64,000 nucleotides of DNA from Moraxellaceae bacterium (GCA_029267635.1 JAJUIK010000009.1:1-64000); one strand, 5' to 3'. Shown: positions 48,572 to 57,846, numbered from the stretch's first letter. Numbers and translations: made by a program. Notes: generated by a model not told the origin, from the sequence alone.

Positions 48572-49622
48572 AGCCAAGTACCTCGATATGCAGAGAATAA
48601 GGTCGTAATTTTTCTTGTAAGACACCGATATCCAGTTGTATGTCAGGGATGGCCACGACAAATGCACCGATCAGATGCTTTTGGATGTAATCAATATGGC
48701 TTTGATAGAGATGGACAGGAGTGTCAAATTGGGAAAAAATGGCCTGCAAATCGGGAGATTGCTGTACTGCAGATTGATAGCGCAGTTTGAGTAGGACCCG
48801 TGTACTGCCATTTTTTGCTTCAGGGCTGAGGATAAATGGGAGTTCTAGATGTTCCAGATTCAGCAGTTCCTGGGTGATTTGTTGTTGCGGGCTAGAAAAG
48901 ACTGACCAGACCGGCCCAGATTCTACAATTTCACCATGATCGATGACCACCACCTGATCACAGATTTCCCGGATGACCTGCATTTCATGGGTAATCAGCA
49001 CAATGGTAATGCCGAGTTTCTGATTGATTTCCTTCAGTAAAGACAGAACCACTGCGGTACTTTCCGGATCCAGTGCTGAAGTGGCTTCATCACACAACAG
49101 AATTTCAGGATGATGTACCAATGCACGGGCAATGCCGACACGCTGTTTTTGTCCACCAGAAAGCTGGCTAGGATAATTTGTGGCCTTATTTTCCAGTCCG
49201 ACCAGCTGTAAAACCTCATTCACGCGTTGTTGGATGTCCTGCTTAGGGTAGCGGGCAATCTTCAGCGGCAATGCGACATTTTCCCATACGGTTTTAGCGG
49301 ACATTAAATTGAAATGCTGGAAAATCATGCCTATACGCTGACGCAACTGGATCAGTTGAGCAGGTGTGAGCTGAGCAAGATTTTGCTCATAAATCTGAAT
49401 CTGTCCTGTGCTGGCCTGTTCCAGACCATTCAGTGTGCGCAGTAACGAGGATTTTCCTGCACCACTTTTGCCAATAATTCCCAGAATTTTGCCTTCTGGA
49501 ATATCCAGCTCAATATTCTTCAGTGCATGGACCTGTTGACCTTGCGCCTCATAATATTTATTCAGGTTTCTCAGGCGGATATGTGAAACTGAAAAATCTA
49601 CGGGCGAACCAAAACTCACCAT
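48564..49622 (-). CDS. metN: ABC transporter ATPase, MetN-like
   Basis: This is the ATPase of the importer, 352 residues. Walker A GKSGAGKSSLLRTLNGLE (near residue 52), Q-loop, signature LSGGQKQRVGIARAL, Walker B ILLCDEATSALDPEST and the H-loop ITHEM are complete. The C-terminal 90 residues look like the NIL domain that senses substrate inside the cell (LLKLRYQSAVQQSPDLQAIF). It lies 11 bases after a binding protein gene. Confidence 0.93.
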   Translation of the reverse strand: MVSFGSPVDFSVSHIRLRNLNKYYEAQGQQVHALKNIELDIPEGKILGIIGKSGAGKSSLLRTLNGLEQASTGQIQIYEQNLAQLTPAQLIQLRQRIGMIFQHFNLMSAKTVWENVALPLKIARYPKQDIQQRVNEVLQLVGLENKATNYPSQLSGGQKQRVGIARALVHHPEILLCDEATSALDPESTAVVLSLLKEINQKLGITIVLITHEMQVIREICDQVVVIDHGEIVESGPVWSVFSSPQQQITQELLNLEHLELPFILSPEAKNGSTRVLLKLRYQSAVQQSPDLQAIFSQFDTPVHLYQSHIDYIQKHLIGAFVVAIPDIQLDIGVLQEKLRPYSLHIEVLGYA

Positions 49623-49633
49623 AATCGTACTCC

Positions 49634-50467
49634 TTATTCCCAGCCTTTAAACCACATGCCTTTGCCAAAATCTCGATCTAAAATGGCCTGGGCTTTTTTA
49701 GAGTTCTGGAAGGCTTTGACAAAGGTGGCAAGCTTTTTATCGGTATTGACATAATCTTTGCGTGTCACAAAGAGAATCGCGTATTTCTTATCAATCGGAT
49801 CTAAAAACAGGGCATCATGAGGATCAGCCACTTTGGCCATTTTTAGATAATGCGGAAAACCGAAAATCAGGTCGGCATCATCAATGGCACGAGCGGTTTG
49901 CGGACCTTCAACTTCAATAAACTGGAAATTTTTCGGGTTGCTCAGAATATCCTGCGTGGTAGAAAGCTCATTATTGATATCTTTTAACTGAATTAGGCCA
50001 GCACGGTGTAATAAAATCAGTGCACGTGCGGAATTGACCGGATCACTTGGAATGACAATCCGTGCTTTTTCTGGAAGGTCTTTTAAAGACTGGTATTTTT
50101 TAGAATATAACCCGACATGGCTACCTGAACCGGGTGCAAAAGCATGCAGATCAAATCCAGTTTCACGAACAGCGTTGTTTAGAAAGACACTTTGCTGAAA
50201 AAAATTAGCATCAATATCACCATTTTGTACTGCAACGTTGGGAGCTTGCCAATCAGAAAACTCTACCAGTTTGACTTGAATGCCTTGTTGTTTGACTTCA
50301 TCTGCAACGCTTTGCAGCAGATCGGCATAGGGAGGACTGATTCCAATCGTTAATATTTCATCTTGAGACTGGTTTTTAGCAATACGGTAGCCTGTAAGTC
50401 CAAGGATCACGAGAATAACGGTTAGGCCAATCAGCCAATTTTTTAGGTTTTGTGATGTTGTTGTCAT
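49634..50467 (-). CDS. MetQ/NlpA-family substrate-binding protein (copy 1)
   Basis: This 277-residue binding protein has an N-terminal hydrophobic anchor (LKNWLIGLTVILVILGLTGYRIA) without a lipobox Cys, so it is probably membrane-tethered rather than lipidated. The NlpA fold is clear: LTIGISPPYADLLQSVADEVKQQG, VKLVEFSDWQAPNVAVQNGDIDANFFQ, GLYSKKYQSLKDLPEKARIVIPSDPVN and VEGPQTARAIDDADLIFGFPHY. It is next to a close paralogue. Confidence 0.88.
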   Translation of the reverse strand: MTTTSQNLKNWLIGLTVILVILGLTGYRIAKNQSQDEILTIGISPPYADLLQSVADEVKQQGIQVKLVEFSDWQAPNVAVQNGDIDANFFQQSVFLNNAVRETGFDLHAFAPGSGSHVGLYSKKYQSLKDLPEKARIVIPSDPVNSARALILLHRAGLIQLKDINNELSTTQDILSNPKNFQFIEVEGPQTARAIDDADLIFGFPHYLKMAKVADPHDALFLDPIDKKYAILFVTRKDYVNTDKKLATFVKAFQNSKKAQAILDRDFGKGMWFKGWE

Positions 50468-50476
50468 GAGAATTCC

Positions 50477-51322
50477 TTACTTCCAGCCTGGAAACCATAG
50501 TTTGGCGCCAAAATCTTGATCGAGTGCCTGCTTCACTTTTGCCGAGTTCTGGTAGATTTCTACGAACTTTTTCAGCTTGTTATCCTGATCCTGATAGTCT
50601 TCACGCACCACAAACAAAATGGCGTAACGTTTATTGGTGTTGCTATCAAACAACAAAGCACTTTCAGGGTCAGCCGTTTTGGCCAGACGCAAATAATGCG
50701 GATATCCGAAGGCCAAATCGACATCATCGATGGCACGAGCAGTTTGCGGACCTTCTACTTCCACGAACTGCAATTTTTTTGGGTTGGAAGCAATATCTTT
50801 AAGACTAGAGAGATGATTCTGAGGATTTTTCAGTGTGATCAGTTGTGCTTGTTGCAGGAGTAATAATGCACGTCCCTGATTGACCGGATCATTTGGAATC
50901 GCGACTTTGGAATTGACTGGTAATTCAGTCAGACTATTATATTTTTTTGAATACAAGCCGACATGGGATGCTGCACCGACAGCAAAACCTTTTAATTTAA
51001 AGCCAGTTTCTTTAATGACATTGTCCAGAAAAGGTTGATGTTGAAAAAAGTTCGCATCAATATCGCCATGGTTCAGCGTAATGTTCGGTGTGTTCCAGTC
51101 AGAAAATTCGATTAATTTAACGTTTAAGCCCTGCTGTTTGGCTTCATCTACTGCGACCTGTAAAGGTTTAGAAAAAGATGGACTGATACCAATCACCAGT
51201 TCATCCGAGCCTGATTTTTTTTGTTGGTTCCAAATGGCCAATCCCACGATGGCGGTCACCAAAAGAAGGCCAATCAGCACAAATTTCGTTTTTACTTTTT
51301 TAAATGGGTTAGCTTGTGTCAT
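50477..51322 (-). CDS. MetQ/NlpA-family substrate-binding protein (copy 2)
   Basis: This 281-residue paralogue of the neighbouring binding protein has the same layout: an N-terminal anchor (FVLIGLLLVTAIVGLAIW) without Cys, VIGISPSFSKPLQVAVDEAKQQG, VKLIEFSDWNTPNITLNHGDIDANFFQ and VEGPQTARAIDDVDLAFGYPHY. ATG 51322 is chosen because of AGGTG seven bases upstream. Two copies in one operon suggest a tandem duplication with separate substrates. Confidence 0.88.
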   Translation of the reverse strand: MTQANPFKKVKTKFVLIGLLLVTAIVGLAIWNQQKKSGSDELVIGISPSFSKPLQVAVDEAKQQGLNVKLIEFSDWNTPNITLNHGDIDANFFQHQPFLDNVIKETGFKLKGFAVGAASHVGLYSKKYNSLTELPVNSKVAIPNDPVNQGRALLLLQQAQLITLKNPQNHLSSLKDIASNPKKLQFVEVEGPQTARAIDDVDLAFGYPHYLRLAKTADPESALLFDSNTNKRYAILFVVREDYQDQDNKLKKFVEIYQNSAKVKQALDQDFGAKLWFPGWK

Positions 51323-51337
51323 AGAACACCTCAAATA

Positions 51338-52759
51338 TTATGCAGTTTGTTTTGGATTTAAATTAAAGTTTGAAGTTGAGGTTGAGCTGTGGCATCGAAA
51401 TTGCTGCACGGGATGTGAGAACGGAAGATGATCACCCTGCTGGAATAGTTTGTGGCGTAGGCTGCCAGCTGCATAAGCTGTTTTATAGCGGCCACGTTGT
51501 TGCAGTTCGGGAATAACCAACCGGATAAAATCCTGATGTGATTCTGGTGCGACCGTACGGGTCAGATTAAAACCATCAATACCGGTTGTATCCAGCAACT
51601 CAATCAGTTTTTCTGCGACCGTCGTACCACTTCCCACAACCAGCGGATAACGTCCGCCTAAAACGTGTTGGGCTTTTAAATCACGCGGGGTGATTTGCTG
51701 TTCTTTGAACTTGCTGTTGACCGATGCAATACTATTGGTTGGCTGATATGGAATCGCTTCATCATCAGCGAATCGGGACAAATCGATACCGACAGAGCTA
51801 GAAAAGTGTGCGAGTCCCGCTTCAGGACTGGCATAACGAATGTATTCCTGCAACTTTTCCTGTGCTAGTTCATCAGTTTCGGCTGTGACCACCGTAATCC
51901 CGATAAAAATCTTCAGGTCATTGGCATTACGGCCATTGATCTGGGCTTGGTGTCGGATCTGCTCGACCTGTTTTTTTATTTTTTCCGGTTGATCTCCCCC
52001 AATAAACATCGCTTCTGCGTGTTGTGTGGCAAAGGTTAAACCGCGAGGGGATGCACCTGCCTGAAACAAGACAGGGGTGCGTTGTAGGGAAGGAGCAACC
52101 TGAAACACGCCCTGGCTTTGATAGAATTGACCCTGGTGCTGGATGACATGGACTTTGGCTGGATCGGTAAAAATACGGTTCTGTTTGTCTTTTAAAACAG
52201 CGCTATCTTCCCAGGAACCTTCCCAAAATTTATAGCAGAGTTGCAGGAATTCTTCTGCCTGCGCATAGCGCAGGTCATGTTCTTTTAAGCCTTTTTGTCC
52301 AATTAAACGTTCTGCGCTATCCAGATAACCGGTGACGATGTTCCAGCCAATCCGACCTTGCGTGAGGTGATCCAAACTGGCAAAACGACGGGCAAATTGA
52401 TAGGGTGATTCATAACTCAAATTGACCGTCACCCCAAAACCCAAATGCTGGGTGACAGCAGCCATGGCTGAAACCAACGTGGTTGGGTCATGACTGGGTA
52501 ACTGGATTGATTCTTTCAGCGTGAGTTCTATACCATTTTGATAGACATCATAGACACCGGTGATATCGGCAATAAATAGGCCATCAAATAAGCCTCTTTC
52601 CAGCGTTTGTGCCAGCTCTGTCCAATAATTCAGTTCATTGAAACGGTGGGATTCATCACGTGGGTGAGTCCATAGACCATGATTGATATGCCCAACACAG
52701 TTCATATCAAAGGCATTCAATAAAATTTGCTTGTTGGATGGATTGCTCTGATTTGGCAT
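51338..52759 (-). CDS. FMN-dependent monooxygenase, DszA/NtaA/SnaA type
   Basis: This is a bacterial luciferase-like monooxygenase of 473 residues that uses reduced FMN from a separate reductase. Seen are LLNAFDMNCVGHINHGLWTHPRD, WTELAQTLERGLFDGLFIAD, SYESPYQFARRFASLDHLTQGRIGWNIVTG, PVLFQAGASPRG and FNLTRTVAPESHQDF. Members oxidise sulfones, EDTA-type chelates or long alkanes. Next to SfnB-like genes and a sulfur-type importer, a C-S bond cleaving role is likely. Its ATG overlaps the upstream stop (TAATG). Confidence 0.88.
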   Translation of the reverse strand: MPNQSNPSNKQILLNAFDMNCVGHINHGLWTHPRDESHRFNELNYWTELAQTLERGLFDGLFIADITGVYDVYQNGIELTLKESIQLPSHDPTTLVSAMAAVTQHLGFGVTVNLSYESPYQFARRFASLDHLTQGRIGWNIVTGYLDSAERLIGQKGLKEHDLRYAQAEEFLQLCYKFWEGSWEDSAVLKDKQNRIFTDPAKVHVIQHQGQFYQSQGVFQVAPSLQRTPVLFQAGASPRGLTFATQHAEAMFIGGDQPEKIKKQVEQIRHQAQINGRNANDLKIFIGITVVTAETDELAQEKLQEYIRYASPEAGLAHFSSSVGIDLSRFADDEAIPYQPTNSIASVNSKFKEQQITPRDLKAQHVLGGRYPLVVGSGTTVAEKLIELLDTTGIDGFNLTRTVAPESHQDFIRLVIPELQQRGRYKTAYAAGSLRHKLFQQGDHLPFSHPVQQFRCHSSTSTSNFNLNPKQTA

Positions 52760-53982
52760 TACAAAGTTCCTCGGCGTGGAGGCAACACATCATTCAGCAG
52801 ATGGTTGGCAATAAAGTAATATTTCCAGCGGGAAGCATCGTGCAGGGTATGTACTCGGGCGTTGCGCCAGAATCGATCCAAACCATCCACACGTTGGCTG
52901 CCGCGGCTACCTGCCAGTTCAATCAGTTTTGATGCCGCTTTGAGTGCAGTTTCGGTACTGTGCGCCCGTGCCTTGGCGACATCCAATGAGGCTTTAGCCA
53001 CGTTCTGTACAGTTGGCTGCGGTTTGGCTGCATCTATAGAATGGGCTGCCTGTTTTAACAGCACTTCACTGGCACGGACATCAGCTACGATACGTCCTAA
53101 TTCCAACAAGGTGAGCGGATCCTGTGTGGCATGCTCTACACCCGAATCAATCCAGGGACGGGCTTGGCGGACACGGTGCAAGGTTTCTTCAAATGCCGCA
53201 CGGGCAATCCCTGTTTCAATGGCAGCATGCATGATCTGGGCAAAAGGTCCGACCAGCGTCGGTTCGATAAAAGCCTGATCAAAAGCAATAATATCTTCTG
53301 CTTCAATAGAGACCTGATTGAATTTGACGGTTCCACTTCCTGTAACCTTTTGGCCAAAACCTGTCCAGTCATCGATCAATTCCAAACCTTGGCTATCACG
53401 TGGAATGAACGCCAGAAACTCACGATCATCTTGATCTTTGACCAGGGTTGGAATACGGTGGGCAAACAGGCTGCCTGTGCAGTAAAACTTCTCGCCATTT
53501 ACTACATAACCTTGTTCAGTCCTACGGATAGACGTATGTTTTTGAGCTGCATTTTGGGTTTTAAATTCAGCAAGCGCATTGCCGAACCGGGCACCATGCA
53601 ATACTTCTGCATAGAGCTTCTGTTTTTGTTGTTCTGTACCGGTATTTCGTAAAACCTCTAGAGCGTAGAAATGATTTTGCGGAATCTGTCCGATCGATCC
53701 ATCAACTCCACTCATGAGGGCAATAATCCGGGCTACCGTGAGACTAGAAACTTCCGCACCACCATATTGCTTTGGTACGGTGATGGCCCATAATCCAGAC
53801 TGGCTATAGGCTTCAATTTCATCGAATGGCAGAATACGTGCCGCATCACGTTGTACTGCCTGAACTTTAAATTTTTCTGCGAGTGCGTGTGCGATTTCTA
53901 ATGCTTCCGCATCAGATTTAATAATGTGCGCATACGATATGGGTTGCTGATTAAATGGTGACATATTCTGATATGAAGTCAT
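52759..53982 (-). CDS. sfnB: SfnB/DszC-like acyl-CoA-dehydrogenase-fold oxidoreductase (copy A)
   Basis: This flavin-dependent enzyme of 407 residues has the acyl-CoA dehydrogenase fold, of the sulfur-acquisition SfnB group related to dibenzothiophene monooxygenase DszC. Seen are LPFDEIEAYSQSGLWAITVPKQYGGAEVS, GQIPQNHFYALEVLRNTGT, GEKFYCTGSLFAHRIPTLV, DDWTGFGQKVTGSGTVKFNQV and the C-terminal FWRNARVHTLHDASRWKYY. It probably hydroxylates a sulfur compound using reduced flavin. It forms a tandem with a diverged paralogue. Confidence 0.85.
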   Translation of the reverse strand: MTSYQNMSPFNQQPISYAHIIKSDAEALEIAHALAEKFKVQAVQRDAARILPFDEIEAYSQSGLWAITVPKQYGGAEVSSLTVARIIALMSGVDGSIGQIPQNHFYALEVLRNTGTEQQKQKLYAEVLHGARFGNALAEFKTQNAAQKHTSIRRTEQGYVVNGEKFYCTGSLFAHRIPTLVKDQDDREFLAFIPRDSQGLELIDDWTGFGQKVTGSGTVKFNQVSIEAEDIIAFDQAFIEPTLVGPFAQIMHAAIETGIARAAFEETLHRVRQARPWIDSGVEHATQDPLTLLELGRIVADVRASEVLLKQAAHSIDAAKPQPTVQNVAKASLDVAKARAHSTETALKAASKLIELAGSRGSQRVDGLDRFWRNARVHTLHDASRWKYYFIANHLLNDVLPPRRGTL

Positions 53983-53994
53983 TTTTTGTTTTCC

Positions 53995-55197
53995 TTAAAT
54001 CCAGGCGTGGCGGGCGGGAATTTTTTGGTTCAAGTAATAATCACCCAATGCATGCAGTTTCCAACGGATAGGATCATGCAGAGTATGCACACGGGCATTG
54101 CGCCAGTGCTGGTCAAGATTGTGCTGACTCAGACTGGAGCGGCTACCACCAAGTTCCAAGAGCTTTTCTGAAATGAGCAGGGCTGCATCGTTGGCATAAA
54201 CTTTGGCTTCCGCCACCAGAATTGAAGCCTTGGCTGCCTGTTCATCCGTAATGTGGTCTAGCGCATCAAGCTCATCCAAATATTCCGCAGCTTCATCCAG
54301 CAGTAAAATGGCGGCATCAAGCAAGACGTTTAATTTTCCTACCTCTTGCAAGGTATAGTGCTCATGACTTGCTTTATCTACGTTGGCATCTACAATTGGA
54401 CGGGCTTTATACACGGCAGCAAGCGTATCTGCGAATGCTGCTTCGGCAATCCCAACATCAATCGCCACTTGTAGTAGTTGTGAATAGGCACCCCGATAAG
54501 TCGGTGCAGCGATCAGCTTACGTTCATCAAAAATCAGGAAGGGATCGATCTCAACATGGCTGAGTCGCACAGTGCCGCTAGAGGTAGTACGCTGACCAAA
54601 ACCATCCCAATCATCAATGACTTCGACCCCAGTTGCATAACGGTCTACCATCACCAGTACCACATACCCCTCAGGATGAATGGCTTTAATTGCCAGCCAA
54701 TCTGCAAAGCTACTACCTGTGGAATAGAATTTTTCGCCTTCAATAAAATAGCGGCCATTTTCAATCGACAGGGTGGTGGTCAATGTCTTGGTATTTTTGG
54801 TATGACGTTCTGGGCCACCATTTGCTAAACGTTTACCTTGTAGAATTTCATTGAATACAAACCGTTTCTGTTCAAAGGTTCCCATGATGTCAATGAGATT
54901 GAGCAGACTGATCTGGTTTTGCGGGATTTGCCCCACGTTTGAATCCGCCTTGTTCAGAATGCGAAACACTTGAACCAGTGTTTTATTGGAAACAAAAGCA
55001 CCACCAAAAGATTTGGGAATACGAATTCCCCCTAAGCCTTTCTGGCTAAACAAATCGATTTCAGCAAAAGGAAGTAGACGTTGTTGATCACGCTGATTAC
55101 GACCTTCCAGCACAATGTCGGCTACCTGATAAGCAGCATTTAACGCATCCTGGTCATTTTCAATGACATAAACATTTTTAGAAATTAAACGAGACAT
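53995..55197 (-). CDS. SfnB/DszC-like acyl-CoA-dehydrogenase-fold oxidoreductase (copy B)
   Basis: This 400-residue paralogue of the gene 12 bases downstream is the first of a seven-gene unit. It has LPFAEIDLFSQKGLGGIRIPKSFGGAFVS, GQIPQNQISLLNLIDIMGT, GEKFYSTGSSFADWLAI, DDWDGFGQRTTSSGTVRLSHV and HWRNARVHTLHDPIRWKLH. The divergence from copy A, with shared core motifs, suggests two substrates or a heteromeric enzyme. Confidence 0.85.
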   Translation of the reverse strand: MSRLISKNVYVIENDQDALNAAYQVADIVLEGRNQRDQQRLLPFAEIDLFSQKGLGGIRIPKSFGGAFVSNKTLVQVFRILNKADSNVGQIPQNQISLLNLIDIMGTFEQKRFVFNEILQGKRLANGGPERHTKNTKTLTTTLSIENGRYFIEGEKFYSTGSSFADWLAIKAIHPEGYVVLVMVDRYATGVEVIDDWDGFGQRTTSSGTVRLSHVEIDPFLIFDERKLIAAPTYRGAYSQLLQVAIDVGIAEAAFADTLAAVYKARPIVDANVDKASHEHYTLQEVGKLNVLLDAAILLLDEAAEYLDELDALDHITDEQAAKASILVAEAKVYANDAALLISEKLLELGGSRSSLSQHNLDQHWRNARVHTLHDPIRWKLHALGDYYLNQKIPARHAWI

Positions 55198-55513
55198 GTT
55201 GACACCTCAAATAGATGCCAAAACCCTATCCTTAATTGTTGATAAAGCTAAATGCTCAATTTTTATGTTTTTATAAGAAACACTATATAATACAAAATTC
55301 GCTAAGTTTTAGAAGTTATTTTATATGTTAAGGTATTGAAAATATTAGATTTTAAAATAATGAATGGACGTTGCAACATATTCATAAGCTGTGTAGATCA
55401 TCAGGACAGAAAAATATATAAAACAAAAATATAAGATGACCTTACCTTTAAGTTTGAGCAGAGATCTTGACCTATTCGGCTATTGGATCTCATACCCTCT
55501 CCCTAAAAAAGGC
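55198..55513 (-). other. Promoter spacer of the sfnB-met unit
   Basis: No gene is visible in this A+T-rich spacer. A minus-strand TATTAT/TATATAG region near 55285-55296 could be a -10 box. TGGCAT N TTTG near the start codon recalls a sigma-54 site but has the wrong spacing and position. Confidence 0.4.
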
Positions 55514-55545
55514 ATAAAAAAATCCCCTAAGAGAGCCTGAGGGGA
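55514..55545 (-). terminator. Terminator after sfnG
   Basis: On the minus strand TCCCCT / AGGGGA close a 16-base loop and are followed by TTTTTTT, about 35 bases after the sfnG stop. It splits the cluster into two transcripts. Confidence 0.75.
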
Positions 55546-55578
55546 GGAGAATAAGAGTCGAGGTTATGGTCGATGTAC

Positions 55579-56691
55579 TTATGCGGGTGCAGCTTCTTCT
55601 CGCTGTACCGCATTGGCATGTTGTGCCTCAAGCTCACGCACCAGAGGCAGCACTTTTTGGCCAAAGTATTCCACTTCTTCAATAAAATGTAGGAATCCGG
55701 ACAGAATCAGATCAACGCCAATCTGTTTCAGGGCGAAAATACGTTCTGCAATCTGCTGTGGGGTACCGATCAAATTGGTTCGAAAACCATCATTGTACTG
55801 TACCAGATCTTCAAAAGTGGATTTAGCCCAGTTACCTTCACCTTCAACCGTGGCAGCACCCGCTTCCCGGGTGGCTTCACCAAAGGATTTGACGGCTTGA
55901 ACATTGGCCTTAGCAATGATTTCCTGCAATACAGCTTGTGCCTCTTCTTCCGTATCTCTAGCGATGATAAAGGCATTTACACCGATCTTGACCTTATGAT
56001 GATTAGTCTTGGACTTGGCGTGAAGATCATCGATCTGTTTTTTCAGTTCTTCCAGTGTATTTCCATTGGTAAAGTACCAATCGGAGACACGCGCTGCCAT
56101 GTCACGAGCGGCCCGGGAGCTTCCCCCTTGGAAGATTTCAATATGTGGCTTCTGCAGTGGTTTAGGACTCAGGGTATAGTCCTTGAATTGGTAGTATTTT
56201 CCATCAAAGTTAAAGTTATTCTGAGTCCAGATACCTTTCAGACTACGGATAAACTCCTCGGAACGAGCATATCGTTGATCATGTTCCGGCCACTCTTCAC
56301 CAATTGCATCAAACTCACCACGAAACCAGCCACTCACCACATTGATTGCAATACGGCCATTAGTCAGATGATCAATCGTAGCCAGCTGTTTTGCTGCCAG
56401 TGCAGGTTTCCAAGGCCCTGGCAGAATTGCTGCAATGACTTTTAGATGTTCAGTCTTGGCAAGAATGCCATGACTAAAACTGACGGACTCATGCTGACTT
56501 TCCGTATTATAGCCAGCAGTAAAACGGATCTGGGTCAATGCATAATCAAAGCCAGCTTGTTCTGCAGCCTGAGCTAGACGAACGTTATAATCATAACTCC
56601 AGTCAGTACGCTGCTCGATATCGCTGACCACCAGACCACCACTAACATTCGGTACCCAATAAGCAAATGTGATCTTATTGTGATTTGACAT
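55579..56691 (-). CDS. sfnG: Dimethylsulfone monooxygenase SfnG
   Basis: SfnG is a reduced-FMN-dependent luciferase-like monooxygenase that converts dimethylsulfone to methanesulfinate in sulfur starvation. From ATG 56691 (MSNHNKITFAYWVPNVSGGL) it has 370 residues. Seen are TDWSYDYNVRLAQAAEQAGFD, LKVIAAILPGPWKPALAAKQ, DHLTNGRIAINVVSGWFRGEF and HIEIFQGGSSRAARDMAARV. It is 13 bases downstream of the FMN reductase that would supply its cofactor. A long in-frame upstream extension overlaps msuE and is not used. Confidence 0.92.
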   Translation of the reverse strand: MSNHNKITFAYWVPNVSGGLVVSDIEQRTDWSYDYNVRLAQAAEQAGFDYALTQIRFTAGYNTESQHESVSFSHGILAKTEHLKVIAAILPGPWKPALAAKQLATIDHLTNGRIAINVVSGWFRGEFDAIGEEWPEHDQRYARSEEFIRSLKGIWTQNNFNFDGKYYQFKDYTLSPKPLQKPHIEIFQGGSSRAARDMAARVSDWYFTNGNTLEELKKQIDDLHAKSKTNHHKVKIGVNAFIIARDTEEEAQAVLQEIIAKANVQAVKSFGEATREAGAATVEGEGNWAKSTFEDLVQYNDGFRTNLIGTPQQIAERIFALKQIGVDLILSGFLHFIEEVEYFGQKVLPLVRELEAQHANAVQREEAAPA

Positions 56692-56704
56692 GTTCTTCAC
56701 CCTC

Positions 56705-57454
56705 TCAAGCATTGGCTGGATTATGTAACGCAGGTTTTGGGTGTTTTTTACTCTGCAATCGTGATTCGGCTGCATCCAGGTTCGGTACAGCTGCAGAAGG
56801 CAAGACTTCTTCTTGTTCGATCTGTTTGTTGATCCCAAGGTTCTGATTGGCCTGCTGGGACTTTATCTTGATCACTTCTGCGCGATGGCCTTTAGCAGGA
56901 GCCCATTCCAGAATTGGTAAGGCACGGGCTACCGCCAAGGTAATACGTTCGCGCAACTGTTCGCTGTGAATGGTGTATTCTGGAGTAAAATCCCGGTCAG
57001 TCGCATATACGCCAATAGGCAAGGTTTGTGCCTGGAAGAAGCTAAATAACGGGCGCAGTTGATGTTCCAATACAAGGGCGTGACGGTCACTTCCACCAGA
57101 GGCTGCTAACAGAACAGGGACATCAACGAGTGCGGTTTGTTCTACAAAGTCGAAAAAGTGCTTGAACAATCCAGTGAAAGAAGCACGGTAAACCGGTGTG
57201 CCTACGATCAGCACATCAGCAGCTTCAACTACAGCCAGATCATCCTGTATACGTTGTGGTAACTGATTTCTGTAGATCGCTCCACCGAGTAAATGACCAA
57301 TTTCGCTGAATTTAATGAAATGTACGTTAATTGGTGTAGCATCACCCAATTCATTCAAGATCGCTTGTACCAATGCTTCAGTTTTGGAAGGGTTATTAAG
57401 TCCACCTGATACAGCTACAACATTGAGGGGCTTTTGTAGATTTGAATTAGACAT
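56705..57454 (-). CDS. msuE: NADPH-dependent FMN reductase MsuE
   Basis: MsuE supplies FMNH2 to alkanesulfonate and sulfone monooxygenases. The 249-residue chain has the flavodoxin-like NADPH-dependent FMN reductase domain in its first 180 residues: VVAVSGGLNNPSKTEALVQA, DVLIVGTPVYRASFTGLFKHF, LLAASGGSDRHALVLEHQLRPL. A polar tail rich in Gln and Ala follows. It is the first gene of msuE-sfnG. Confidence 0.9.
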   Translation of the reverse strand: MSNSNLQKPLNVVAVSGGLNNPSKTEALVQAILNELGDATPINVHFIKFSEIGHLLGGAIYRNQLPQRIQDDLAVVEAADVLIVGTPVYRASFTGLFKHFFDFVEQTALVDVPVLLAASGGSDRHALVLEHQLRPLFSFFQAQTLPIGVYATDRDFTPEYTIHSEQLRERITLAVARALPILEWAPAKGHRAEVIKIKSQQANQNLGINKQIEQEEVLPSAAVPNLDAAESRLQSKKHPKPALHNPANA

Positions 57455-57755
57455 TTTGAACCTGAAAATAGGGTTGATATCGGAATAGGCCTATTAATCC
57501 AGATTAGGTAGAACACTGTGAAATAAAGAAAAGGTGAAAAGTTATCTCAATTTTAGATATCACTTAATTCATCGGTTTTTTACTAAAAAATTTGGAGTTA
57601 ACATTTTGATAAACCTGTTTATATTTCTGATGTATAAGCTTTTGATATATCTGATGATCAATATATTCAAAAGTTATGAGAATTAAAGAAATAAAGATTA
57701 TTTTTAATTTTATCCCAGTAACCATAAAACATCTGGGTTTAGCAAAGATAATATC
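57455..57755 (-). other. Spacer upstream of msuE
   Basis: A+T-rich DNA containing the msuE promoter and a short palindrome AATAGGCCTATT at 57484-57495, about 40 bases before the start codon, which might bind a sulfur-starvation regulator. No gene is seen. Confidence 0.4.
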
Positions 57756-57846
57756 GATATTGGATATTGGATATTGGATATTGGATATTGGATATTGGAT
57801 ATTGGATATTGGATATTGGATATTGGATATTGGATATTGGATATTG
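57756..57846. repeat. Heptanucleotide tandem repeat, 13 perfect copies of GATATTG
   Basis: The unit GATATTG is repeated 13 times without a single change over 91 bases. Three units make 21 bases, so the open frame across it reads a monotonous ILDIGYW repeat, which is not a plausible protein. It lies in the spacer between msuE and the MgtC-like gene. Such tracts change copy number by slippage. Confidence 0.95.

Noticed and set aside
55200-55220. Sigma-54 promoter (TGGCAT...TTGA) before the sfnB-type operon
   Set aside because: Spacing between the two boxes is one base short and the site would place the transcript start at or after the start codon.
56692-56838. 49-residue N-terminal extension of SfnG
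   Set aside because: It overlaps the msuE coding end and is absent from the family; ATG 56691 follows GAGAGGGTG.
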